A DNA stretch of 64,000 nt. Origin: Atrichornis clamosus (lineage: Eukaryota; Chordata; Aves; Passeriformes; Menuridae). How positions within the stretch are numbered: the first letter of the stretch is position 1; each line of letters begins with the position of its first letter. The translations under genes were made by a program, and so were the position numbers. The stretch is taken from NCBI GenBank assembly GCA_013400975.1, contig WBMZ01003299.1, positions 1-64,000 of the forward strand, read 5' to 3'. Of the stretch, positions 33,604-46,200 are shown one piece after another. The notes under the pieces are model-generated. The model made no database searches, was not told the origin of the DNA, and saw only the letters and a list, made by a program, of their open reading frames with translations.

Positions 33604-34180
33604 AATCATAGAATGGTTTGGTTTGGAAGGAACCCTAAAGATTGTATTGTTCCAATCCCCTTGCCACAAACAGGGATACTTTCCATTAGACCAAGTTGCT
33701 GAAAGCCCAACCCATGCTGGTATTGAACAATTCCAGGAATGGAGCATCTATCACTTTTCTGGGCAGCCTGTTCCAGTGTCTCACCACCCTCACAGTAAAG
33801 AATGTCTTCCTAATATCTCATCTAAAATTACTCTCTTTCAGTTTTAAACCTCTCCTTCTATCACTACATGCCCTTGTAAAAGTCTGTATTCTTCCAAGGC
33901 TCCCTGTCACTGCTTCCCTTTTGTGTTTGAGTTTGTCCAGGAGCAACTTGTTCATCCACACCGCACTTTTGATGTTTTTGCCCAACTTCCTCTTCATTGG
34001 AATGCACCACTCCTGAGCTTGGAGGAGGTGATCCCTGAACATTAACCAGCTTTCTTGTGCTGCTCTTACCTCCAGGGCTTTATCCCAAGGTACTCTAGTA
34101 AGCAGGTCCCTGAAAATGCCAAGATCTGCTCTCATGAATTCCAGGGTAGTGAGCTTGCTGTGCACCCTTCTTTAACTCCT
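33604..34180 (-). mobile_element. CR1 LINE with internal deletion
   Basis: On the - strand the element ends with the CR1 tail region (+ strand GAATCATAGAATGG at 33604-33617). It has a 3' untranslated region and ORF2 C-terminus as far as about 33885. There it jumps to a much earlier part of ORF2, the linker between the endonuclease and reverse transcriptase (coding HSKLTTLEF, VPWDKALE, QESWL, KHKREA), which continues to about 34165-34180. The whole reverse-transcriptase catalytic core between these parts is missing. CR1 copies usually lose only their 5' end, so this one has also suffered an internal deletion, or arose from a deleted or spliced transcript. Confidence 0.87.
33818..34165 (-). pseudogene. 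In-frame CR1 ORF2 deletion product
   Basis: A 115-codon frame joins two distant pieces of CR1 ORF2 without a stop. Residues 1 to ~86 are the endonuclease-to-RT linker, with HSKLTTLEF, VPWDKALEV, SWLMFRDHLLQAQE and WMNKLLLDKLKHKREA. Residues ~96-115 are near the C-terminus, with TRACSDRRRGLKLKESNFR. About 10 residues (TGSLGRIQTF) bridge them around + position 33885. The polymerase motifs are absent. Beyond residue 115 a stop interrupts the usual C-terminus. No function is expected. The open fusion may simply reflect the deletion happening to preserve frame. Confidence 0.8.
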
Positions 34181-34680
34181 CCTTTTCATTTCCCACACTA
34201 TATGCATTTGCACAGAGGCATTTGCACTGGGCTCCCGATGAAGACAACTCATGGCTGGAGTGGCTGGAATTCCTTTGTGCAGCTCTCCAGGTGTTCTCCT
34301 GCAGACCCGTTCTGTCTCTCCAGGCTCTGGGCATCTCTTGCTGTCCCTGGTATCAAACTGGTATAAGTGGGATAGACTTAGGTTACCCTCCATGCTGCGT
34401 ACTAGATGTGTACTGGATGTGCACTATTTTTATTTACTGCTATATAATGCGTGCTTTCTGATGTTGTGCCAAACCTATTGTATCCGGAGCACTTCCCCAG
34501 GTATTGGGAAATATTCCTGGGCACATTTGAGAATAACTATTCACTGGCAAATGAAAGTGAGAGGATAGAGACAGGCCTTGAGTACTAGACCCCTGATCCC
34601 TAACTGCCTTGGATCCTTCCAGGTAGCAATTTCCTAGTGAGATCACGAGTAGGTGGAGCAAGCACTAAGCTGGCCTGAGT
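34181..34680. other. Unidentified moderately GC-rich block next to CR1
   Basis: Composition stays higher in GC than the surroundings, and overlapping frames of 73-105 codons exist on both strands with no recognisable domain. The sequence directly abuts the CR1 5' break. It may be an unrecognised repeat into which, or beside which, the CR1 inserted. I could not assign it. Confidence 0.35.
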
Positions 34681-36795
34681 CATTCAATTACACTTGCATC
34701 ACTTTCTGGCTCTCCTTTAATGAGTATAACCAAAGGCAATATACTCATGCAATGACAGTTATAAAACCTGAAAACTTCTTTGAAGACACTTATTGGTTAA
34801 GTTGGTGGAGATTTATGAAACCCACTTAATACAGAAAGAATAGTTAATAAAGATTGGATCTAAGGTGCCTAAACCTTAGAGAAAAAGCCAGAAGGGTCAT
34901 CTTTTAATGTTTAATCATCTTTGTTAGCATATGTTTTCATTACTTCTCAGTGCAGGCTGTGTTTAGAAACTTACTAAGTTCTTTTCAAAGATCTCTTATG
35001 TGCTTTAGTTCAATAGCTCATTTTCCAGTCAGTCTTTCTATTTTTCTTTTGGGATGTTTCTCTAATTACAGAATCAGTCTTTGAGTTTTTGTGTTCTTTG
35101 TGTGTATGATGAGAACTTTTCTCAAATCAATTTTAGAGTTTTCTTGATCATATTAAAAGACTTCATTAAAATCACTGGTCTTAAGATAGATTTAGCTCTA
35201 GCTTTTCAATGACATCTATTCAGAAGTACTTGCATATCATTGCATGTCATCTGTCAGCAAGGTCCCAATTTATCTGTAAAAAGATAAAATATTTTCTTAA
35301 ATTAAAGAAAAACCCATTTGTAGCTATCAAACCATATTTTTATACAACCTCAAACAGACATTACTGAGATCAGGCTTCTTTTCTCTGAAGCACCTTTTCT
35401 AGAAAAGAAGTAAACACTTTCACACTGAAGAGTTCTTAGAGCTGGGTAATTTACTATTCACATACTACATACCCATCACTGGGAGGTTAGAAAGTTCAGA
35501 CTATTAGTACTTTTTCTCTATGAAAGATTTAACAGAAGACAGAGATTAAAAGTAGAAGTCTTACGTCTCCTTGGCTGAAAAGCCAAGTGTAGTCAATTTT
35601 GCTTGATCTTTCTCTAACTTACTTGTAAATGTTTTAATTTGAGTCTGATTATGAGAAAGAGAAAATCACAGTTTTTATTTAATTCTTGGCTTTGGGCAAA
35701 ACCCCAAGCTATTTGAAATTAATAAACAGACATGCTTTAACTATATTAAAAATATTTCCCTGAAGAATACACACATGGGATCTGTCATGTTCTTCTATGC
35801 CTTTGCATTGCTGCAGTAGTTCCTTACCTAGTTACCTCAGAACTTCCCCTTTGTGAAAATGTAAAATCAAAATAGCTTTTCCAGTGCAACACCTAGCTTC
35901 CTCTAGTCAGAAATGCTTTATGGAGGTGCACGTGGAGATTTACTGCTATAATCTGACAAGTTCCATAAAAAGGGAAGTATTGGAGGCTACATGACTTTTT
36001 TGTTACTACTGATCAAAATAACCCTAAAGAAGCTCTATTTTGCATCAGAAGTCAAACCAGACCAAGAGATAATCAGAGTGCAAGGGTGATTCAGACTTCC
36101 ACCTCTCCAGAGATGCATTAGCAGTGTCATGATGCACTTCTGGAGTTTTCTTGACTGCTTTTCTTGAAGTAAAATGCATAGATGGTATTTTTCTAAGCTG
36201 CACCTCTTTTCTGCAAATTGCAAACACTTTTAAAAAATTGTTAACCAGACTTTATTTGAGCACTTTTTGTGGCTAATCTATTCAATAGCCTGTGGAACAT
36301 TCAAATATTAAATACTAAAAAGTAGACTGCTTTTAGTCTTACTTTCCCAGAATGGAATCTGGGAAAATATGCATTTGCATTCACCTCAAAAATATAAACT
36401 ATCTTCAAGACTGAGCTCTGATTTTCCATCAGCATTTGTTCACAGCCCCAGAAAACACTCTGAGACAGAAGAGCTTTGGGATGACCTGTGTTCTATAATT
36501 TCACAAGTTTTTTTCATACAGGAGTGCATTTTCATAGAAGTAAAATTATAGAATATAATACAGTAAGGAAGTATTTCAAATCACTGTATATCCTCTAGGA
36601 TACCAAGGCAGGTTCACTTATTCTGTGTCCACACATTTTCAGTCTTAGCAGAAGTGTAGTATAATTTCAGCAGAAGAGAGCATTCTGACACAGGAGAGAT
36701 TTTTGGCATTTTGGGGCTCTGCTTTTTTGTTGTGGCAAGAACAGTGTTGTAGATGCAAATCTCCTTAGGTTCAATTATGCTTAAAATTCAGAGCA
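34681..36795. other. AT-rich non-coding DNA, nothing assigned
   Basis: No gene, RNA or repeat was recognised. Frames are short. Confidence 0.5.
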
Positions 36796-36815
36796 AATGC
36801 TCTAATTAGAGCATT
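36796..36815. repeat. Perfect 20-bp palindrome with TAATTA centre
   Basis: AATGCTCTAATTAGAGCATT equals its own reverse complement. The core TAATTA is the palindromic form of a homeodomain binding site, so a paired homeodomain protein could bind here, but a single motif in AT-rich DNA is weak evidence for regulation. Confidence 0.75.
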
Positions 36816-38753
36816 ATTCTGTAGAAGATGAGTACCCCACTTATGCTGTAAGCTGGTAGGGATGCACTGTATATACTTAGCCATTTGAGTCCTTTTTGGT
36901 GTCAAGGCATAAGGATACCCATTTTTTCCTGGATCCCAAAAGGGCTTTGATATGATGAATGTGTCTCAACATGCAGATAAACTGACAGTGCTTCCAAAGA
37001 TGTGCAGTATCAGTACTTCAAATCCTTAAGGGAGCTTTTGCCAATAGCTTTATGAAACTCAAACACAAGATCAGAACTATTTTCTGGCACAGTGCTATAC
37101 TTACACTTCCAAACTGACTTTAAGGTGCATACTAAAGCACTTGCCTCCTCTCTCTTGTATTATGGATATTTCCGTACTGTTAAATAAAAAAGGGTCAGAA
37201 GGGAGTTCAAGGACTAAACGCAATAAAGTTCAGGGAAAGGCTGCAACCCCTTCTCTTGCATGTTGTCCTTGGAAATTGGTTAAATACATTCTGGTGTGGA
37301 GCTATAAATAGGGATTTATCCTTTTAGCTTTGTTAATTCGGTACCTGAATCCTGAAATAACACTGTAATGGCAATTACCTTATTATCCTAACATTCTGTT
37401 GGCTTGAAATTTTTCTAATGTGCTGTAAGTTTGTGTTGACAATTAATCACATACTTCGATGCATTACTACACTTTTGAACTTCTTCTTATATCACAATTA
37501 ATATTATTTTAAATGTATTCCCAGCAAAAATATTATAGTATAATAACATGGAATGCTTTAAGTTATTTTTCACAGAAAAAAACCCTTTCGTTTAGCAACT
37601 ATAGTTTGCATCGTTTTCATGAGTTTCTATAAGCAGTACTTTAGAGGAAAAAATTGTTTTCTTATTCACTGATTTTATAGCTTCAGTAAAAGTTAATCTA
37701 TAAACTATAAAATTAATGTTTACTCTAAATATAATATACATAGTTACAGGTATTCTTGCAAAGATAATGACCACAACATTCATAATTTTATGTCTTTGAA
37801 TTGATTATTTATGCTATAGCTGAAAGAAAAGTAGTGGAAGTATAACATCCTCAGAAATCAAACAATAACAAATGTCAATGTGTTTTATTTTTGCTTGAAA
37901 CATTTACCGAATATTCATGGTGACATTCAAGCATGTTCCAAAATGACTGACTTGAGATTTTTCACTCTGAAAAACTGACAAGGTATTTGAGGAGCTGAAA
38001 TCTGTGCATTGTTCCATCAACAGCTGCAAATTAATTGAGAAAAAATGGTTACAATTTTTTTTTTGCATGTGGAATTTAAGTATGTTAAAAACCCACAATA
38101 AAACCAGATCATGCAACTTTTATTTATTAATAAACACTTTAAGGTTTTCCGTAAACTGCACTTAAATGGATGGACAATACAATTTTGGTTTTACAGCACA
38201 TTGTATGGGAGAACACAGACTTATAGTGGAAAGGTTTACATAAGATTCACAAAAGTACATAAATTAGGAATATTTTGTAATTTATAATGAGGGATAGTTG
38301 AGAGATGAGGGCTTATCCTGAGGTTCATATCTCTAGATCCCATTATTTCTCTTACATGTCTGTAATTAAAGAGCGTAATTTGAATTTGAGATGACATGCC
38401 TTGCAGTTATGACTACTATGAGATACCTCCCATGCTAGGATCGTAATATGTATTTGTATGATTCAAAATAAATGCTCTAATTGCACTTAACTCTCCCCAA
38501 GAGCAAAATATCAGGACTTGAATGCATAACAAGCACACTGTCAAGGAAAAGCCAGAGCAAAGACACATGTTTTACATCTGTCTTTAAAGTTACAATTACC
38601 ATATTCTTTTATGACTCCAAATGGAACAATTCAGAATTAAGGATAAAAGATGAAAATTATCTGCCAATGTAGATCAGATTTTTTTCTATGACAGCAGTTT
38701 AAATCTATCCCCTGACTCTACAGTTGCAAAAGGCACATAATTAATAAATCAGA
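36816..38753. other. AT-rich non-coding DNA, nothing assigned
   Basis: Nothing recognisable apart from homopolymer runs (for example about 9 T near 38056). Confidence 0.5.
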
Positions 38754-38928
38754 GTAATTTCTTCATGAGTTGCTGATCTGTAAAGTATAGCAGTAATTTC
38801 AATTTAAACAGCGCATCATAATTATAATTAACTACAACTCTATAACAAGATAAGCAGTTTTCAGGGTAAGTAAACTCTAAATCATCTAAACCAGTTTTCA
38901 CCTGAAATTGCACTCAATACTTACCATG
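38754..38928 (+). repeat. Local direct duplication, copy 1
   Basis: This stretch is repeated 1.28 kb downstream in the same orientation. Over the first ~120 bp the two copies differ at about 16 positions by eye (near 87% identity) without gaps, sharing for example TTAACTACAACTCTATAA and AAGATAAGCA. After that this copy has ~14 extra bases (ACTCTAAATCATCT). The match then continues more weakly through AAACCAGTT to CTTACCATG. It does not look like CR1 or an LTR. It could be an old segmental duplication or two copies of an unrecognised short repeat. Confidence 0.85.
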
Positions 38929-40032
38929 TTGTTCAGAACATTGTGATTGATTCAGATTTTTATTTACTCCATAGAAATGGTGATAGCTAGACTCTGCTAG
39001 AGAATTCAAATGTTCTTCAATATTACAGTAGATTTCTAACTAAAAGGCAGTCTGAATTTATTAAGAATGTTTGTTAAAATACATAGAATCTTGATACAAT
39101 ATGTTTAATTTAAATTTTCAATGTTACTTCAAGAAGCGATGACTATGGCGTGTGAAAAATGCTCAATCACAAAGAAATTCATGCAATATATTAATTACAA
39201 GAATAAAGAGCATTTATACGTTCATGAAAGAAGAGAGAGCAGTAGATAAAGACCACCTCTGTTGCTGAAAATGATAATTTAAGAGTTTCATGCATATAGA
39301 GAAAATGTTAACTTCGAGTTTCTTGTATATAGAGAACTAGCCCTGAACTATAAATGAAGACAGGTGCTAAAGGGTAATGCTTTCAGATAGGTACGATGGT
39401 ACAGAAGAAGAGTCATTAATCACCCCCAGTATATTTAGCATTTAAAACCTTTATAGGTGATCTGGAAAGACACTCAATGTCATGCCATCAAAATAATGGA
39501 TGATGAAAATTTGCAAACTTTGTTAAAAATGGCGACGGAGTACTGAGGGATGTAAACAGGAAATACAGAGAATAAAAGAAGTCTGTGTTTGTTCTTCAAC
39601 TTTGTTCTTCAACACTGATTCAGTGTCTCTGAAGCATTTGGCTGGACTTGACTGGCAATGACCTTTGAATGGCACCTTTCTCAGGTGTGTTCTAATACAA
39701 ATTAGAAGGAATTATGGCATGCTCAGTAAGGTGTGAAACCACAAGAGGATGTAATGGACGTTATCTAAATTGTCTTCTAAACATCTCATTTTCTCTCTAT
39801 TGCTCAAAAAAATCTATGGGATAAGCATCTTGTTAGTTATTTTGTTTTAAGCATTGTCAAATAGAACTGATTATATTGGTACAGGGTCTTTGAAAGGGCG
39901 AATACAAACAAAAGGGAAAAATTAGTAGAAAGCAGTTAAATGAATATTTGTAAAAACTGGCTTTTATCAACAGATAGGTAAATTTACTTTTGAGACAACA
40001 GAAAGCTGGAAGTTAACGAAGACTAAAGCAGT
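38929..40032. other. DNA between the duplicated segments, with two small tandem repeats
   Basis: Inside are two minor tandem duplications. GAGTTTC(A/T)TG(C/T)ATATAGAGA occurs at 39283 and 39316 (33-bp period). A perfect 13-bp unit, TTTGTTCTTCAAC, occurs twice at 39588-39613. No gene or mobile element was recognised. Confidence 0.7.
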
Positions 40033-40203
40033 GTAATTTCTTCACAAGTTGCTGATCTTTAAAGAATAACAATAATTTCAATGTAAACACTACATAATAA
40101 TTATAGTTAACTACAACTCTATAATAAGATAAGCAATTTTTAGGGTAAATAAACCAGTTATTTCTTAAATGCTCGTGATTGTTTTTCTAATATTCTTACC
40201 ATG
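40033..40203 (+). repeat. Local direct duplication, copy 2
   Basis: Partner of the segment at 38754-38928, with no intervening 14-base insert. The flanks on both sides show no clear continued similarity, so the duplicated unit is ~170 bp and not the tandem of a 1.28-kb block, unless the remainder has decayed. Confidence 0.85.
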
Positions 40204-43200
40204 GAATTTTTTACAGTTTTACCTTAATACTTTACACAGTGCATTGCATGTTTGATCATTTGTTTGAGCCTCCTCAAAATCAATATAGTTCCTTAAAAGA
40301 TGTCAAGACCCATCTACACAGAACTGATTAGAAGGGCAGATCTTAGCTTGCAGGTAATTGGGCATACATGCCAATTTTTTTCATTTTATTTTACTTCCAT
40401 TTAAGTCAATAACAAAAGTAGAGGACCTTTAGTTACGTGTACAGGATATTTATTTTAAACATTTTCTCTTCTGGTTTAAAATATAACTGGATATTAAAAT
40501 AATTTCACTGCCGAATATATCAAAACAAATACTAAATAAATAATTTGGTATAACAAGGAAATATAATCATAATAGGCCCAAATACACATGGCAAATAACT
40601 GGGCTTCAGGTGATATTTACATAACATTTTATTTATTAGTTATAAGAGAATTGCACCTGAGATTTTCACCAGTTACCTTCCTCAGATGTTCACCACAAGA
40701 ACATATGGAATAAGTGCCACTGAAAACCTCTAGCCTGACAAGAAAATTGAATGAATTAAGACTCATTAAGGATTAGCACTTTTAATTTGGTTTGGTTGGG
40801 GTGGTTTGTTTGTCATACAGTAGCTATTAGGTGTTATATTTACCAGTGTAATTAGCATGCAGTCACTGTTAGTCTGCAAACTAAAGTTCCCTGTAAATTT
40901 TTTTGTGGCAAAAAAAAAAGGAATCTGTATTTACATAGAAAACATATCTGTAAACAATAAATCTTGTATCTCATTAGTTTCCTCCTCTGCACTTCTTAGA
41001 GGTTTCCAAAGTCATCCGTTATTGCACAGCCTTGAAATATTCAGCTAAAGAAAGAAGCCTTTGCTTAGGTACCCAATAAATGTGCAAATATGCATATGGA
41101 AATCTTAGACTTCACAGCAGATAGACTCTAATTGCTATAATGGTTTTCTTTCATTCTCGGTGATAAATTCATAATCTTTTTCTCTTGGTGTATATAGCCC
41201 AGATGTGGGAAAAAGATTTCTATCGTGCTTTTCCCCCCAAACATGTTCATGTGCTGAGTTTATAATGCCAGCCTTGAGTAAGTTTTCAAGTGTTACAAAC
41301 CCTTAAAAACCAGATTTATAATGAATGGTGAAATATTTTAACCCGTAGCAGCATACTGTCTTGGATCCTTTTAAAACTCTTAAGGTTAAAACATTTTTTG
41401 AATTATTTTATTGCATTTTGTTGCATTAAAAAAAAAAGATTCAAAATGGCCTAATTCTTTGGTTGTTGCCTAAATAAATCATATTCAAGATGTTGCTTCT
41501 CCATTGCCTACATTTTATTTTATCATCTATTATCATATGGAGCAGATCAGGAATATAATCTCTCTGATTTTTGCTTACAAAGTGTGATGACACCAAAGTC
41601 CCAGAATCTGTTCAATCAGAAGGCGTCTCTAATTTACAGGATATAATGCCACCTTACACCTCAGACTTCAGCCTTCGAGGTTGCTTGTGCTACTCCTAGA
41701 TCTGTTTTAAGTCTTGTCTCAGCCAGCAACTCAGCTGTTTGGTGAAGGTGCAAGCTGTTTCCTTTCAGCTAAGATAGCTGTTTGATTTAGAGAATATTAC
41801 TCCTTTCTGGTTCACTGCAAAGGCAGAGCCTAGCTTGGCTCACCTGAGATTTAACAAGGCAGTTCAGCTTTCCAGGGGAATGGGAGCAGAGCATTCATAC
41901 AGGCAGCGATGGTCTTGGCTGAGGAGTAGTAATTAATAGATGTGTTTCTGCTCATACTGTGACAAATGCAAAGAGTAACTTGGACCCTTCAAGTCCTGTC
42001 ATGAAAGTAACTTGTAATTCCTTCATTATCATTGCATCCTGTGATGTTGACATTTTAATATTTTAGAGATTCTTTTAGAATAAATAAGCTGGTAGAAGTA
42101 AAAGTGGCAGAAAATCGTAGTTTTCACAGGAGGTTGTGAAACATTTTTACTTCAGCATTTTGGAAGGACTAAATTGTACAAAGGGAGTATGTTCTCATGA
42201 ACATGTCGACTCTGAAATGGCTTGAAGTGAATAAGCTAATCAATTGGAAGTAGCATAAACCTGGTCGTTTACATTAGTATTTTCTGTCTTCAGTTCCTTT
42301 ACCTACAAGTCCTTTCCTTTGCAGTATTGTTTGCAGAATAATTATCCTTGGCAGAATAATTCAGAATTGTTCTCTGCAATGCAACATTGCTGTAGGTTTT
42401 TTTAGATTCCCAAGACTTCTTTCATATTTGCTCTGTGGTAAAGCTCTCTGCAATTTTCCTTATTGCTGCTGTTGTTTACCACATTAGTTCTTTTGCTGCT
42501 CTGAACAGAGATAAATGTCTGTCTCATAACAGAGTATCACAATTACTTCCATTATGGTCCCTATCAAGAACTGAATCTAAAGATTTTCACTGTGCATGAG
42601 TGTGCTCAGACATAGTAAAGATGTTAGTGGCACATGCTCACACTCTGGTACCAGTGCGCAACATGAAAAGAGGATTATCTGAAGCTACAAAAGGATTTGC
42701 TCATATTTTTGTTTTGATAGTTGAGAATTGTGTTATGGCTTTATACAGCCCTTACATATGTCTTTACAGTCTGAGGAGCCAATGAAGATATTCAAAGGCA
42801 CTAAGCTTGTATACCTCTCCAAAACCACAGCAGAGGCATGAGTGTCAGAGAACCTTCTTTTCACAAACCCAGGATACCTTGCAAAGAGGAAAGCTAGCAC
42901 TTCCTCTTAATTACAGCTTTACATTAGAGGCATAAAGTGAACTTTGGGCAGCCACAGCAAACTGAATCAATACAGCCAAAAATTTCTGGGCCTCCTTGTC
43001 TCTATACTTCCTTGCAAGTGATACACCTATGGCAGTCAGCTGAAAACCACTCTAAACACCTTGGAATATGTTGATAAGTTTAGTTTGCTAAACAAAAGCT
43101 CCTATTGCCATTTCACACGCTGTGGCACCCAGGCCGTGCACACAGCATGGTGCATCGGACACAGAGGGTTGTGAGACCTGTGCCCTGCTGAGTACCATCT

Positions 43201-46200
43201 GAAGGATACGTGAGAATAGAGAATTATAAAGGATAGTGTGCAATACAGAGGAGTTAGCTTGTTTGCAATATTATCCTTTTCATTTTCTGACTTTGTGACT
43301 TGGAGAGCACTTCTAAGTTAAAGAAAAGGAAAAAAAAAAGAGAAAAGAAGTCAAATAATAAAAGCATCTACAATTTGACATTCACTGGCTGAAGGAGGTG
43401 AAAAAAAGAGGTCAGAGCTATCCAGTCTATCTCCTTTTAATATCAATCTGTGCCCAGGATTATCATTTAGCTTAAGGTGAACAGTGTGTGTAGCAAGAAG
43501 CATGAAGAAGGGGAACCTGTTGGAGACACAGCAATATGTTGTGTGGAAATGTGAGGAAGAAAGGAGAGGTGTCTGGAAGAGAGATGGGCAGTTAGAAGTA
43601 AGTGGGCCTTCATGAGTGATGTTTATTGACATGACCACTGATCTGAACATAAATGGTTTTATTTACTTTAAAAACTTGTGCTTAGACTAAAAGATGTTTT
43701 CCCCCGGAGTTGCAATACTAGAGTAATTTTTAATAAATCAGCTCTCCCCCTCCCTTCTCTGTGTAGTTACCTTCATAAGTCCTCCATCATGAATAGTTAG
43801 ATTCACTGCCTTCTCTTAGACTTCCATTTGCCAGTAGGGATTTTTAAAGACAGGTATATTCATAACTATCTGACAGAGAATACATTATAGTATTAGCTTA
43901 AAGAAGCATAAAGAGTTGCTTTCCATCTAAAGTTATGTAATGGAGTCTTCATTGTTTATTTTTTACTGATTTACTAAGTTAATAGGATTATTTAAATTGT
44001 TTATTAGACAGAAAACTTTAAATCCTTGAGCCTTCCAGTAATTCTTCCAGGAGCTTGTAAATGTTTCAGAGAAACATTTCGGTCTATTACACAGGGAGCT
44101 TTTTCTTGATGTCAAGTCAGCACTGAAAGTGAAGAATTAGACAGTCATTGATGTATCTGGTTGTATTCCTGTGTTGAGAGGTATTCTAGGGCTGGTTGTG
44201 TAAAAATGCGTTAGAATGAAGCTCTATTTTCCTTTTAATCAATATTTAAACCTTTCTATATAAAGAAGTGAAAGTACTTTCATTACACTTCACAGTACTT
44301 TGGAGATACCATTCTGTGAAGTGCAGTTACACCACTCAGCACACACACCACCCTCCAGAACACAATGTTTTTCTCTAGCTGCAGAACAGTAAAGTAGCAA
44401 CTCTGGGAAATAAACAAAAGGGTCAAGTGTGCATTTCTGTTATCTGGTTGTAAGATCAATAGGAAAGAAGTTTGAGGGAAGTATATGGTGCTTATCCAAC
44501 TGGAACAAGATTTTTTATAAGGAATTTCTCCTTTGAAAACTTTTAGGATGCCCTTGCTACCCATGTTTTCCAGAGGAAACTGCAGATATAAGGTTTAGTT
44601 AAATAGGCAGTACATTTTGCAGAGTCTCAAGAAACAGAAATAAACACGTTTCAATCAGCTACTCTTCTCACAAGGAAAAACCCAAACTTTTTTATACATA
44701 AACTTATTTCTATTCTTATATCTCTGACTCTTAAGATAGTTTGAGTGTAATTTTATCCATAACATTAGCAAGAAGCATTACCACAGGGAAGAAGACAGTA
44801 GTCTCTTGTGCATGGCAAAGTACGTGCTGTTCCTTTGCTGTACCAGAAGCGTAGCATGATTGTGAGTCATGAATGCAGACCGAAGCCATGTGCTGCATAA
44901 TGCTTACTTCTTGTTTTCTGCAGCTCCCTGGTTAGGAAGCAACTAAGATTGGTCCTCCAGTTCGTCAAATATTTATTTTAGATACATAAAAGAAAATATA
45001 CACTCAGATTGAAAATGTTAATGTGAAGAAGCTACTTAATTAATTGTGTAATTGTCAATAAGTGATTGGTAACTCTATGTCTCTGATGCTAATGGTGCTT
45101 TTAGTATTCATCTTGCACATAGAGCAGTAGTGGATTGGGTACAGCAGAATGTTTTTAATGGTTTTGTTATCTGCAGCGAACAGCATTTTCTGCATAGAAA
45201 TTTGGAAACTTCAAAAGAGAGAATGTAAACTAGTTAGGACATTATTAACTCTCAGAATACTGCAAAAGAAATAAAAGTGGAAAAATAATCAAGGTAATGA
45301 AAAGTGTGTCAATTAGAAAATTATTCAGGAATCAAGAATCAAGGTTTGGGCAAACTTCAGCCTAAATAAAGTGTAAAGAGGTTTCTAGCTTTGTGAAAAT
45401 AAATTAAGCTCTTTCTAGTATCATTCTAAATTAATAGAAATATAAATAATTTCATGAAGTAAAAAACTTTATCATGTCCTTCACATATTGCACACATGAA
45501 TGCCAAGCCAATTTAATGTGTGGTTGTAAACAGAGAAAAGTATATACAAAATAACTGAGACGTATTATTTCCATGGGTTGTATTTTTCTATCCATGGTAT
45601 GGGTTACACTTTTGTCACTACTATGTAATCATCAGACTTGTGAAATGGAAGGAAGGAGATGGTTTCATTCTCCAGTCATTGCTATCTCTCTCTGTGTGGC
45701 TCAGCAACTCCACAACCTATAATATAGAAAACAGTGTTTTATCTTAGAGTCCACAGAGAGATTTTATAAAACTTCAGGTATATGACAAACCATATTAAGC
45801 TGTATTAGACTCCAAATACCAAAAAAAATCCACAGTCAATGTTGATGTGGAAGTGCATATTCACAATGAAAGTGGATAAGGTGTTGAGAAAATGCGGTAT
45901 ATTTCCTGAAATAAAAGCTAGGAAACTAATAAACAGTGCAAAAACTCCTACACATTTTTTTTTTGTGCTCATATCCCTGTGTGTCATTACAGTATTGTTT
46001 TTCATTTCAAGTTAACTGTGCAAACTACTACTTTAATTGTCTTTGTGTCCTTTATAGACAGTGTACAGATAGGCAATTCCAGATGTCTGCTCATCCCGTT
46101 CTAAGATGCATAGTGAAGCACAGCTGAATTAATTTATGATTTTTTTTTTCAATTTAAATGGCCAGATAAAAACAGATTAATATTATTTTGTGTATGAAAT

